From positions 1 to 48,117 of the forward strand of contig NW_027018275.1 of NCBI RefSeq assembly GCF_032854445.1: 48,117 nt of DNA, given 5' to 3'. Shown piece by piece: positions 1-11,121 of this stretch. Position 1 is the stretch's first letter. Each line of letters opens with the position of its first letter. The notes below the pieces were generated by a model that made no database searches, was not told where the DNA came from, and saw nothing but the letters and a program-made list of their open reading frames with translations. The position numbers and the translations under genes were made by a program. Source of the stretch: Liolophura sinensis. Lineage: Eukaryota; Mollusca; Polyplacophora; Chitonida; Chitonidae.

Positions 1-560
1 TTTCCCTGGTTTCCATGGAGTAAGAGCCGTTGCTGGGCACGTGATTATGACATAAATGATTATTCAATTGTCACTACAGCAAAAAGTGTTGGTCGGAGAG
101 GCAACGCGGTTTGCACCATTCGATTTGTCGTCACAAAATACGTCGGATTAGCCTCTTACCAGCAGCACTGGAACAGTTTTTCCACTTTTGCATTTTTGCC
201 TGGTTTTTTGTTAATTGAAATCGGCTACACTGTACTCTGTACAATCGCGACTGGTCATTACTATATTCAACTTTTGACTATAAGTTATGTGCCCTTCGGT
301 AGCCCAGAGGACGTCAAATCTTTCGGCTAAGCCCATTTAACTCACCCAGCAATTGCCTTACTTCTAAGTGCAAGACAATCTCAATGTCTTTATCTACGTG
401 TAGAAAAACCACACCATTTGTACATAAAAAACACAAGGTACTTGATACAGTCTGCTGTAAAAAGTACAACCTGAACACTGACCCACATCAGTAAGGTGCC
501 AAAAGATGCGGAATTGAGCCAGGCTCGGCAGTTGTGAAAAATTGCCAATTTCTCTGGTTT
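1..560. other. Indel-rich start of window
   Basis: M1 and the first bases of M2 show single-base gains and losses not seen in related copies: gagaggcaacg, caacctgaac, ccaggctcgg and gttgtgaaa. The pattern resembles uncorrected sequence error at a contig end. Confidence 0.55.
231..243. repeat. Short dyad TGTAC-TCT-GTACA, present in most monomers
   Basis: Perfect 5-bp arms with a 3-base loop. Given here for M1. The site recurs once per monomer near position 231. It is weakened in copies reading tgtactctgtacc or tgtactatgtacc (for example M8, M30, M41, M46). No bound protein is known to me. Confidence 0.7.
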
Positions 561-1971
561 CCATGGAGTAAGAGCCGTTGCTGGGCACGTGATTATGACA
601 TCAATGATCATTCAATTGTCGCTACAGCCAAAGAGTATTGGTCGGAGAGCAACGCGGATTGCACCATTCGATTTCTCGTCACAAAATATATTGGATTAGC
701 CTGTACCAGCAGCACTGGAACAGTTTTTCTACTTTTGCATTTTTACCTGGTCTTTTTGTTAATTGAAATCGGCTACACTGTACTCTGTACAATCGCGACT
801 GGTCATTACTATATTCAACTTTTGACTATAAGTTATGTGCCTTCGGTAGCCCAGAAGACCTGAAATCTTTGGGCTCAGCCCATTTAACTCACCCAGCAAT
901 TGCCTTACTTCTAAGTGCAAGACAATCTCAATGTCTTTATCTACGTGTAGAAAAACCACACCATTTGTACATAAAAAACACAAGGTACTTGATACAGTCT
1001 GCTGTAAAAAGTACAACTGAACTCTGACCCACTTCAGTAAGGTGCCAAAAGATGCGGAATTGAGCCAGGCATCGGCAGGTGTTGAAAAATTGCAAATATC
1101 CCTGGTTTCCATGGAGTAAGAGCCGTTGCTGGGCACGTGATTATGACATAAATGATCATTGAATTGTCACTACAGCCAAAAGTATTGGTCGTAGAGCAAC
1201 GCGGTTTGCACCAATCGATTTCTCGTCACAAAATACGTCGGATTAGCCTCTTACCAGCAGCACTGGAACAGTTTTTCCACTTTTGCATTTTTACCTGGTC
1301 TTTTTGTTAATTGAAATCGGCTACACTGTACTCTGTACAATCGCGACTGGTCATTACTATATTCAACTTTTGACTATAAGTTATGTGCCCTTCGTAGCCC
1401 AGAAGACCTGAAATCTTTGGGGCTAAGCCCAATTAATTCACCCAGCAATTGCCTTACTTCTATGTGCAAGACAATCTCAATGTCTTTATCTACGTGTAGA
1501 AAAAACCACACCATTTGTACATAAAAAACACAAGGTACTTGATACAGTCTGCTGTAAAAAGTACAACTGAACACTGACCCACTTCAGTAAGGTGCTAAAA
1601 GATGCGGAATTGGGCCAGGCATCGGCAGCTGTTAAAAAATTGCAAAATATCCCTGGTTTCCATGAAGTAAGAGCCGTTGGTGGGCATGTGATTACGACAT
1701 AAATGATCATTGAATTGTCGCTACAGCCAAAAGTATTGGTCGGAGAGCAACGCGGTTTGCACCATTCGATTTCTCGTCACAAAATACGTCGGATTAGCCT
1801 CTTACCAAGCAGCACTGGAACAGTTTTTCCACTTTTGCATTTTTGCCTGGTCTTTTTGTTAATTGAAATCGGCTACACTGTACTCTGTACAATCGCAAAC
1901 TGGTCATTACTATATTCAACTTTTGACTATAAGTTATGTGCCCTGCGGTAGACCAGAAGACATCAAATGTT

Positions 1972-1984
1972 TGGGCTAAGCCCA
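1972..1984. repeat. Short dyad TGGGCT-A-AGCCCA, once per monomer
   Basis: Perfect 6-bp arms around one base, shown in M4. Class variants change the centre (gggctcagccc) or one arm (gggccaagccc, tcggctaagccc). It is a hairpin in single-stranded DNA or RNA, or a dyad protein site; nothing else supports a function. Confidence 0.65.
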
Positions 1985-2250
1985 TTTAACTCACCCAGCA
2001 ATTGCCTTACTTCTAAGTGCAAGAAAATCTCAATGTCTTTATCTACGTGTAGAAAAACCGCACCATTTGTACATAAAAAACACAAGGTACTTGATACAGT
2101 CTGCTGTAAAAAGTACAACTGACCACAGACCCACATGAATAAGGTGACAAAAGATGCGGAATAGAGCCAGGCATCGGCAGCTGTTAAAAAATTGCAAATA
2201 TCCCTGGTTTCCATGGAGTAAGAGCCGTTGCTGGGCACGTGATTATGACA

Positions 2251-2264
2251 TCAATGATCATTGA
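2251..2264. repeat. 14-bp perfect palindrome TCAATGATCATTGA in a subset of monomers
   Basis: Found in M5 here, and also in M8, M9, M14, M20, M24, M26, M30, M34, M36, M46, M50 and M83. Other copies keep only the inner 8-bp ATGATCAT, with cataaatgatcatt on the left or atcattcaattg on the right. The presence of the perfect form is therefore a class character. Confidence 0.7.
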
Positions 2265-5200
2265 ATTGTCGCTACAGCCAAAAGTATTGGTCGGAGAGCA
2301 ACGCGGTTTGCACCATTCGATTTCTCGTCACAAAATACGTCGGATTAGCCTCTTAAACGCAGCACTGGAACAGTTTTTCCACTTTTGCATTTTTGCCTGG
2401 TCTTTTTGTTAATTGAAATCGGCTACACTGTACTCTGTACAATCGCGACTGGTCATTACTATATTCAACTTTTGACTATAAGTTATGTGCCCTTCGGTAG
2501 CACAGAAGACCTGAAATCTTTGGGCTAAGCCCTTTTAACCTCACCCAGCAATTGCCTTACTTCTAAGTCCAAGACAATCTCAATGTCTTTATCAACGTGT
2601 AGAAAAACCAGACCATTTGTACATAAAAAACACAAGGTACTTGATACAGTCTGCTGTAAAAAGTACAACTGAACACTGACCCACTTCAGTAAGGTGCCAA
2701 AAGATGCGGAATTGAGCCAGGCATCGGCAGCTGTTGAAAAATTGCAAATTTCCCTGGTTTCCATGGAGTAAGAGCCGTTGCTACGCACGTGATTATGACA
2801 TAAATGATAATTCAATTGTCGCTACAGCCAAAAGTATTGGTCGGAGAGCAACGCGGATTGCACCATTCGATTTCTCGTCACAAAATACGTCGGATTAGCC
2901 TCTTACTAGTAGCACTGGAACAGTTTTTCCACTTTTGCATTTTTGCCTGGTCTTTTTGTTAATTGAAATCGGCTACACTGTACTCTGTACAATCGCGACT
3001 GGTCATTACTATATTCAACTTTTGACTATAAGTTATGTGCCCTTCGGTAGCCCAGACGATCTGAAATCTTTGGGCTAAGCCCATTTAACTCACCCAGCAA
3101 TTGTCTTACTTCTAAGTCCAAGACAATCTCAATGTCTTTATCTACGTGTAGAAAAACCACACCATTTGTACATAAAAAACACAAGGTACTTGATACAGTC
3201 TGCTGTAAAAAGTACAACTAAACACTGACCCACATTTATAAGGTGCCAAAAGATGCGGAATTGGGCCAGGCATCGGCAGCTGTTAAAAAATTGCAAATAT
3301 CCCTGGTTTCCATGAAGTAAGAGCCGTTGCTGGGCATGTGATTATGACATCAATAATCATTGAATTGTCGCTACAGCCAAAAGTATTGGTCGGAGAGCAA
3401 CGCGGTTTGCACCATTCGATTTCTAGTCACAAAATACGTCGGATTAGCCTCTTAACACCAGCACTGGAACAGTTTTTCCACTTTTGCATTTTTGCCTGGT
3501 CTTTTTGTTAATTGAAATCGGCTACACTGTACTCTGTACAATCGCAACTGGTCATTACTATATTCAACTTTTGACTATAAGTTATGTGCCCTTCGGTAGA
3601 CCAGAAGACATCAAATGTTTGGGCTAAGCCCATTTAACTCACCCAGCAATTGCCTTACTTCTAAGTGCAAGACAATCTCAATGTCTTTATCTACGTGTAG
3701 AAAAACCACACCATTTGTACATAAAAAACACAAGGTACTTGATACAGTCTGCTGTAAAAAGTACAACTGACCACAGACCCACATGAATAAGGTGACAAAA
3801 GATGCGGAATAGAGCCAGGCATCGGCAGCTGTTAAAAAATTGCAAATATCCCTGGTTTCCATGGAGTAAGAGCCGTTGCTGGGCACGTGATTATGACATC
3901 AATGATCATTGAATTGTCGCTACAGCCAAAAGTATTGGTCGGAGAGCAACGCGGTTTGCACCATTCGATTTCTCGTCACAAAATACGTCGGATTAGCCTC
4001 TTAAACGCAGCACTGGAACAATTTTTCCACTTTTGCATTTTTGCCTGGTCTTTTTGTTAATTGAAATCGGCTACACTGTACTATGTACCATCGCGACTGG
4101 TCATTACTATATTCAACTTTTGACTATATGTTATGTGCCCTTCGGTAGCCCAGAAGACGTCAAATCTTTGGGCTAAGCCCATTTAACTCACCCAGCAATT
4201 GTCTTACTTCTAAGTGCAAGACAATCTCAATGTCTTTATCTACGTGTAGAAAAACCACACCATTTGTACATAAAAACACAAGGTACATGATACAGTCTGC
4301 TGTAAAAAGTACAACTAAACACTGACCCACATTTATAAGGTGCCAAAAGATGCGGAATTGGGCCAGGCATCGGCAGCTGTTAAAAAATTGCAAATATCCC
4401 TGGTTTCCATGCAGTAAGAGCCGTTGCTGGGCACGTGATTATGACATCAATGATCATTGAATTGTTGCTACAGCCAAAAGTATTGGTCGGAGAAAAACGC
4501 GGTTTGCACCATTCGATTTCTAGTCACAAAATACGTCGGATTAGCCTCTTACCAGCAGCACTGGAACAGTTTTTCCACTTTTGCATTTTTGCCTGGTCTT
4601 TTTGTTAATTGAAATCGGCTACACTGTACTCTGTACAATCGCAACTGGTCATTACTATATTCAACTTTTGACTATAAGTTATGTGCCCTTTGGTAGACCA
4701 GAAGACATCAAATGTTTGGGCTAAGCCCATTTAACTCACCCAGCAATTGCCTTACTTCTAAGTGCAAGACAATCTCAATGTCTTTATCTACGTGTAGAAA
4801 AACCACACCATTTGTACATAAAAAACACAAGGTACTTGATACAGTCTGCTGTAAAAAGTAGAACTGACCACAGACCCACATGAATAAGGTGACAAAAGAT
4901 GCGGAATAGAGCCAGGCATCGGCAGCTGTTGAAAAATTGCAAATTTCCCTGGTTTCCATGGAGTAAGAGCCGTTGCTGGGCACGTGATAATGACATAAAT
5001 GATTATTCAATTGTCACTACAGCAAAAAGTGTTGGTCGGAGAGCAACGCGGTTTGCACCATTCGATTTGTCGTCACAAAATACGTCGGATTAGCCTCTTA
5101 CCAGCAGCACTGGAACAGTTTTTCCACTTTTGCATTTTTGCCTGGATTTTTTGTTAATTGAAATCGGCTACACTGTACTCTGTACAATCGCGACTGGTCA

Positions 5201-5492
5201 TTACTATATTCAACTTTTGACTATAAGTTATGTGCCCTTCGGTAGCCCAGAGGACGTCAAATCTTTCGGCTAAGCCCATTTAACTCACCCAGCAATTGCC
5301 TTACTTCTAAGTGCAAGACAATCTCAATGTCTTTATCTACGTGTAGAAAAACCACACCATTTGTACATAAAAAACACAAGGTACTTGATACAGTCTGCTG
5401 TAAAAAGTACAACTGAACACTGACCCACTTCAGTAAGGTGCCAAAAGATGCGGAATTGAGCCAGGCATCGGCAGCTGTTGAAAAATTGCAAA

Positions 5493-6041
5493 TTTCTCTG
5501 GTTTCCATGGAGTAAGAGCCGTTGCTGGGCACGTGATTATGACATCAATGATCATTCAATTGTCGCTACAGCCAAAAGTATTGGTCGGAGAGCAACGCGG
5601 ATTGCACCATTCGATTTCTCCTCACAAAATATATTGGATTAGCCTGTTACCAGCAGCACTGGAACAGTTTTTCTACTTTTGCATTTTTACCTGGTCTTTT
5701 TGTTAATTGAAATCGGCTACACTGTACTCTGTACAATCGCGACTGGTCACTACTATATTCAACTTTTGACTATAAGTTATGTGCCCTTCGGTAGCCCAGA
5801 AGACCTGAAATCTTTGGGCTCAGCCCATTTAACTCACCCAGCAATTGCCTTACTTCTAAGTGCAAGACAATCTCAATGTCTTTATCTACGTGTAGAAAAA
5901 CCACACCATTTGTACATAAAAAACACAAGGTACTTGATACAGTCTGCTGTAAAAAGTACAACTGAACTCTGACCCACTTCAGTAAGGTGCCAAAAGATGC
6001 GGAATTGAGCCAGGCATCGGCAGGTGTTGAAAAATTGCAAA
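5493..6041. repeat. Reference monomer (M11), 549 bp
   Basis: Given as a clean, full-length example of the unit. It contains no run that looks like a gene. It has no start-to-stop frame that stays open beyond about 100 codons, no recognisable tRNA or 5S promoter with correct spacing, and no AATAAA. It carries the short palindrome-like sites and phased T/A tracts listed separately. Length 549 equals 3 x 183. Class markers of M11 are atattggatt instead of acgtcggatt, a T instead of C in the T-tract region (tttttctac), ggctcagccc, and ctgaactctg near the 3' end. Confidence 0.9.
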
Positions 6042-6214
6042 TATCCCTGGTTTCCATGGAGTAAGAGCCGTTGCTGGGCACGTGATTATGACATAAATGA
6101 TCATTGAATTGTCACTACAGCCAAAAGTATTGGTCGTAGAGCAACGCGGATTGCACCATTCGATTTCTCGTCACAAAATACGTCGGATTAGCCTGTTACC
6201 AGCAGCACTGGAAC

Positions 6215-6251
6215 AGTTTTTCCACTTTTGCATTTTTACCTGGTCTTTTTG
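6215..6251. other. Phased T tracts (possible curved DNA), shown in M12
   Basis: Four runs of 4-5 T lie within 37 bases, with centres about 8.5, 7.5 and 13 bases apart (mean about 9.7), close to one helical turn. The pattern is conserved in nearly all monomers at positions about 175-215. Curvature is an inference. Confidence 0.45.
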
Positions 6252-6440
6252 TTAATTGAAATCGGCTACACTGTACTCTGTACAATCGCGACTGGTCATT
6301 ACTATATTCAACTTTTGACTATAAGTTATGTGCCCTTCGGTAGCCCAGAAGACCTGAAATCTTTGGGCTCAGCCCATTTAATTCACCGAGCAATTGCCTT
6401 ACTTCTATGTGCAAGACAATCTCAATGTCTTTATCTACGT

Positions 6441-6506
6441 GTAGAAAAACCACACCATTTGTACATAAAAAACACAAGGTACTTGATACAGTCTGCTGTA
6501 AAAAGT
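6441..6506. other. Spaced A tracts (possible curved DNA), shown in M12
   Basis: Three runs of 5-6 A have centres about 22 and 32 bases apart, near two and three helical turns. They are conserved in nearly all monomers. Together with the T tracts they suggest two bends per repeat. Confidence 0.4.
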
Positions 6507-7300
6507 ACAACTGAACACTGACCCACTTCAGTAAGGTGCCAAAAGATGCGGAATTGAGCCAGGCATCGGCAGCTGTTGAAAAATTGCAAATTTCCCTGGT
6601 TTCCATGGAGTAAGAGCCGTTGCTGTGCACGTGATTATGACATAAATGATCATTGAATTGTCGCTACAGCCAAAAGTATTGGTCGGAGAGCAACGCGGTT
6701 TGCACCATTCGATTTCTCGTCACAAAATACGTCGGATTAGCCTGTTACCAGCAGCACTGGAACAGTTTTTCCACTTTTGCCTTTTTGCCTGTTTTTTTTG
6801 TTAATTGAAATCGGCTACACTGTACTCTGTACAATCGCGACTGGTCATTACTATATTCAACTTTTGACTATAAGTTTTGTGCCCTTCGGTAGCCCAGAGG
6901 ACGTCAAATCTTTCGGCTAAGCCCATTTAACTCACCCAGCAATTGCCTTACTTCTAAGTGCAAGACAATCTCAATGTCTTTATCTACGTGTAGAAAAACC
7001 ACACCATTTGTATATGAAAAACACAAGGTACTTGATACAGTCTGCTGTAAAAAGTACAACTGAACACTGACCCACTTCAGTAAGGTGCCAAAAGATGCGG
7101 AATTGAGCCAGGCATCGGCAGCTGTTGAAAAATTGCAAATTTCTCTGGTTTCCATGAAGTAAGAGCCGTTGCTGGGCACGTGGTTATGACATCAATGATC
7201 ATTGAATTGTCGCTACAGCCAAAAGTATTGGTCGGAGAGAAACGCGGATTGCACCATTGGATTTCTCGTCACAAAATACGTCGGATTAGCTTCTTACTAG

Positions 7301-7388
7301 TAGCACTGGAACAGTTTTTCCACTTTTGCCTTTTTGCCTGGTCTTTTTGTTAATTGAAATCGGCTACACTGTACTCTGTACAATCGCA
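7301..7388. other. Hybrid junction in M14 (pentamer duplication joint)
   Basis: To the left, M14 matches M19 (gagaaacgcggatt, ccattggattt, cttactagtag). To the right it matches M9 (gcaactgg, cctttggtagacc, gtagaactgacc). The switch lies in monomer positions 162-249. This is the expected joint of a tandem duplication by unequal exchange. Confidence 0.78.
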
Positions 7389-10089
7389 ACTGGTCATTAC
7401 TATATTCAACTTTTGACTATAAGTTATGTGCCCTTTGGTAGACCAGAAGACATCAAATGTTTGGGCTAAGCCCATTTAACTCACCCAGCAATTGCCTTAC
7501 TTCTAAGTGCAAGACAATCTCAATGTCTTTATCTACGTGTAGAAAAACCACACCATTTGTACATAAAAAACACAAGGTACTTGATACAGTCTGCTGTAAA
7601 AAGTAGAACTGACCACAGACCCACATGAATAAGGTGACAAAAGATGCGGAATAGAGCCAGGCATCGGCAGCTGTTGAAAAATTGCAAATTTCCCTGGTTT
7701 CCATGGAGTAAGAGCCGTTGCTGGGCACGTGATAATGACATAAATGATTATTCAATTGTCACTACAGCAAAAAGTGTTGGTCGGAGAGCAACGCGGTTTG
7801 CACCATTCGATTTGTCGTCACAAAATACGTCGGATTAGCCTCTTACCAGCAGCACTGGAACAGTTTTTCCACTTTTGCATTTTTGCCTGGATTTTTTGTT
7901 AATTGAAATCGGCTACACTGTACTCTGTACAATCGCGACTGGTTATTACTATATTCAACTTTTGACTATAAGTTATGTGCCCTTCGGTAGCCCAGAGGAC
8001 GTCAAATCTTTCGGCTAAGCCCATTTAACTCACCCAGCAATTGCCTTACTTCTAAGTGCAAGACAATCTCAATGTCTTTATCTACGTGTGGAAAAACCAC
8101 ACCATTTGTACATAAAAAACACAAGGTACTTGATACAGTCTGCTGTAAAAAGTACAACTGAACACTGACCCACTTCAGTAAGGTGCCAAAAGATGCGGAA
8201 TTGAGCCAGGCATCGGCAGCTGTTGAAAAATTGCAAATTTCTCTGGTTTCCATGGAGTAAGAGCCGTTGCTGGGCACGTGATTATGACATCAATGATCAT
8301 TCAATTGTCGCTACAGCCAAAAGTATTGGTCGGAGAGCAACGCGGATTGCACCATTCGATTTCTCGTCACAAAATATATTGGATTAGCCTCTTACCAGCA
8401 GCACTGGAACAGTTTTTCTACTTTTGCATTTTTACCTGGTCTTTTTGTTAATTGAAATCGGCTACACTGTACTCTGTACAATCGCGACTGGTCATTACTA
8501 TATTCAACTTTTGACTATAAGTTATGTGCCCTTCGGTAGCCCAGAAGACCTGAAATCTTTGGGCTCAGCCCATTTAACTCACCCAGCAATTGCCTTACTT
8601 CTAAGTGCAAGACAATCTCAATGTCTTTATCTACGTGTAGAAAAACCACACCATTTGTACATAAAAAACACAAGGTACTTGATACAGTCTGCTGTAAAAA
8701 GTACAACTGAACTCTGACCCACTTCAGTAAGGTGCCAAAAGATGCGGAATTGAGCCAGGCATCGGCAGCTGTTGAAAAATTGCAAATATCCCTGGTTTCC
8801 ATGGAGTAAGAGCCGTTGCTGGGCACGTGATTATGACATAAATGATCATTGAATTGTCACTACAGCCAAAAGTATTGGTCGTAGAGCAACGCGGATTGCA
8901 CCATTCGATTTCTCGTCACAAAATACGTCGGATTAGCCTGTTACCAGCAGCACTGGAACAGTTTTTCCACTTTTGCATTTTTACCTGGTCTTTTTGTTAA
9001 TTGAAATCGGCTACACTGTACTCTGTACAATCGCGACTGGTCATTACTATATTCAACTTTTGACTATAAGTTATGTGCCCTTCGGTAGCCCAGAAGACCT
9101 GAAATCTTTGGGCTCAGCCCATTTAATTCACCGAGCAATTGCCTTACTTCTATGTGCAAGACAATCTCAATGTCTTTATCTACGTGTAGAAAAACCACAC
9201 CATTTGTACATAAAAAACACAAGGTACTTGATACAGTCTGCTGTAAAAATTACAACTGAACACTGACCCACTTCAGTAAGGTGCCAAAAGTTGCGGAATT
9301 GAGCCAGGTATCGGCAGCTGTTGAAAAATTGCAAATTTCCCTGGTTTCCATGGAGTAAGAGCCGTTGCTGTGCACGTGATTATGACATAAATGATCATTG
9401 AATTGTCGCTACAGCCAAAAGTATTGGTCGGAGAGCAACGCGGTTTGCACCATTCGATTTCTCGTCACAAAATACGTCGGATTAGCCTGTTACCAGCAGC
9501 ACTGGAACAGTTTTTCCACTTTTGCCTTTTTGCCTGTTTTTTTTGTTAATTGAAATCGGTTACACTGTACTCTGTACAATCGCGACTGGTCATTACTATA
9601 TTCAACTTTTGACTATAAGTTTTGTGCCCTTCGGTAGCCCAGAGGACGTCAAATCTTTCGGCTAAGCCCATTTAACTCACCCAGCAATTGCCTTACTTCT
9701 AAGTGCAAGACAATCTCAATGTCTTTATCTACGTGTAGAAAAACCACACCATTTGTATATGAAAAACACAAGGTACTTGATACAGTCTGCTGTAAAAAGT
9801 ACAACTGAACACTGACCCACTTCAGTAAGGTGCCAAAAGATGCGGAATTGAGCCAGGCATCGGCAGCTGTTGAAAAATTGCAAATTTCCCTGGTTTCCAT
9901 GAAGTAAGAGCCGTTGCTGGGCACGTGGTTATGACATAAATGATCATTGAATTGTCGCTACAGCCAAAAGTATTGGTCGGAGAGAAACGCGGATTGCACC
10001 ATTGGATTTCTCGTCACAAAATACGTCGGATTAGCTTCTTACTAGTAGCACTGGAACAGTTTTTCCACTTTTGCATTTTTGCCTGGTCT
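7345..10089. repeat. Five-monomer HOR unit, copy 2 (2745 bp)
   Basis: Direct tandem copy of 4600-7344 with the same five members e-f-g-h-i in M14-M18 and the start of M19. The copies differ at only a few bases that I could see, for example cggcagctgttg here against cggcaggtgttg at the end of copy 1 member g, and aattacaac and gttgcgg in M17. Past about 10046-10133 M19 follows a different class (tagcctagaagacctg, ggctcagccc), which marks the end of the duplicated unit. Confidence 0.85.
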
Positions 10090-11077
10090 TTTTGTTAATT
10101 GAAATCGGCTACACTGTACTCTGTACAATCGCGACTGGTCATTACTATACTCAACTTTTGACTATAAGTTATGTGCCCTTTGGTAGCCTAGAAGACCTGA
10201 AATCTTTGGGCTCAGCCCATTTAACTCACCCAGCAATTGTCTTACTTCTAAGTCCAAGACAACTCAATGTCTTTATCTACGTGTAGAAAAACCACACCAT
10301 TTGTACATAAAAAACACAAGGTACTTGATACAGTCTGCTGTAAAAAGTACAACTAAACACTGACCCACATTTATAAGGTGCCAAAAGAAGCGGAATTGGG
10401 CCAGGCATCGGCAGCTGTTAAAAAATTGCAAATATCCCTGGTTTCCATGAAGTAAGAGCCGTTGCTGGGCACGTGATTATGACATCAATGATCATTGAAT
10501 TGTCGCTACAGCCAAAAGTATTGGTCGGAGAGCAACGCGGTTTGCACCATTCGATTTCTCGTCACAAAATACGTCGGATTAGCCTCTTACCAGCAGCACT
10601 GGAACAGTTTTTCCACTTTTGCATTTTTGCCTGGTCTTTTTGTTAATTGAAATCGGCTACACTGTACTCTGTACAATCGCGACTGGTCATTACTATATTC
10701 AACTTTTGACTATAAGTTATGTGCCCTTCGGTAGCACAGAAGACCTGAAATCTTTGGGCTAAGCCCTTTTAACACACCCAGCAATTGCCTTACTTCTAAG
10801 TCCAAGACAATCTCAATGTCTTTATCAACGTGTAGAAAAACCAGACCATTTGTACATAAAAAACACAAGGTACTTGATACAGTCTGCTGTAAAAAGTACA
10901 ACTGAACACTGACCCACTTCAGTAAGGTGCCAAAAGATGCGGAATTCAGCCAGGCATCGGCAGCTGTTGAAAAATTGCAAATTTCCCTGGTTTCCATGGA
11001 GTAAGAGCCGTTGCTACGCACGAGATTATGACATAAATGATCATTCAATTGTCGCTACAGCCAAAAGTATTGGTCGG
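10090..11077. repeat. Monomers M19 (3' part), M20 and start of M21
   Basis: M19 (9885-10432) carries a 2-bp deletion, gacaactcaatg, and ends in the acatttataagg form with the rare aagaagcgg. M20 (10433-10981) ends with the rare gaattcagcc. M21 begins with ctacgcacgagatt. The same three rare markers in the same order recur 2197 bp downstream in M23-M25, so 10340-11120 and 12537-13317 are copies of each other. Confidence 0.8.
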
Positions 11078-11121
11078 AGAGCAACGCGGATTGCACCATT
11101 CGATTTCTCGTCACAAAATAT
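11035..11121. other. Hybrid junction in M21
   Basis: M21 matches M25 up to cataaatgatcattc (position 11035) and pentamer member g from the atattgg marker (11121). The switch lies in monomer positions 54-140. Confidence 0.7.

Larger units (their letters stand above)
1..1647. repeat. Monomers M1-M3: outlying copy of pentamer members f-g-h
   Basis: Starts 1, 549 and 1097. M1 carries the markers of M10 and M15 (agcaaaaagtgttgg, tttgtcgtcac, gaggacgtcaaatctttcgg). M2 carries those of M11 (atattggatt, tttttctac, ctgaactctg). M3 begins like M12 (ggtcgtagagcaacg, ttaattcaccc). The rare variant cggcaggtgttg at the end of M2 is shared only with the end of M11, so this copy is closest to 4944-6540. Similarity is lost in the 3' part of M3, near 1600. 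M1 and the start of M2 carry extra indels (see the separate entry). Confidence 0.8.
1648..4394. repeat. Monomers M4-M8, source or target of a distant copy
   Basis: Starts 1648, 2199, 2749, 3298 and 3847. The tail types alternate: M4 and M7 end in the acatgaataaggtgac form, M5 in the acttcagtaagg form, and M6 and M8 in the acatttataagg form. From within M4 to within M8 the order and private variants match M26-M30. Shared variants include cagacgatctg in M6 and M28, catcaataatcattg in M7 and M29, and cttaaacgcagc with tgtactatgtacc in M8 and M30. The two segments lie about 12.07 kb (22 monomers) apart. No coding content is seen. Confidence 0.8.
4600..7344. repeat. Five-monomer HOR unit, copy 1 (2745 bp)
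   Basis: The unit runs from inside M9 to inside M14. Its members are e (gtagaactgaccac, tail acatgaataagg), f (agtgttgg, tgcctggattttt, ctttcggctaag), g (atattggatt, ctgaactctg), h (ttcaccgagcaattg) and i (gcctttttgcctg with a long T run, ttttgtgccc, tatatgaaaaac). The following 2745 bp repeat the same members in the same order. Edges are set from the hybrid monomer M14, whose junction lies between 7301 and 7388, so the limits are uncertain by about 45 bp. Confidence 0.85.

Noticed and set aside
61-160. Pol III-like A and B boxes (tggtcggagag and cattcgatttc), suggesting a tRNA-derived repeat
   Set aside because: The motifs fit only partly, and their starts are about 26 bases apart, too close for a tRNA-type promoter. 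No cloverleaf could be seen around them.
100-160. CENP-B box
   Set aside because: No site matches the TTCG....A..CGGG pattern on either strand. The ttcgatttctcg and cccttcgg stretches lack the required spacing.
170-190. Telomeric repeats such as TTAGG or TTAGGG near the array
   Set aside because: Only isolated ttag occurrences exist (ggattagcc); there is no tandem telomere motif anywhere in the window.
1-549. CRISPR-like or internally repeated structure within the monomer, including a 183-bp trimer
   Set aside because: Thirds of the monomer show no mutual similarity, and there are no short regular repeats with unique spacers.
1020-1060. Hammerhead ribozyme, known from some animal satellites of similar size
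   Set aside because: The core CTGANGA is absent on both strands. The nearest match on the minus strand, ctgaagt, fails at the last base and lacks a following GAA element with a stem.
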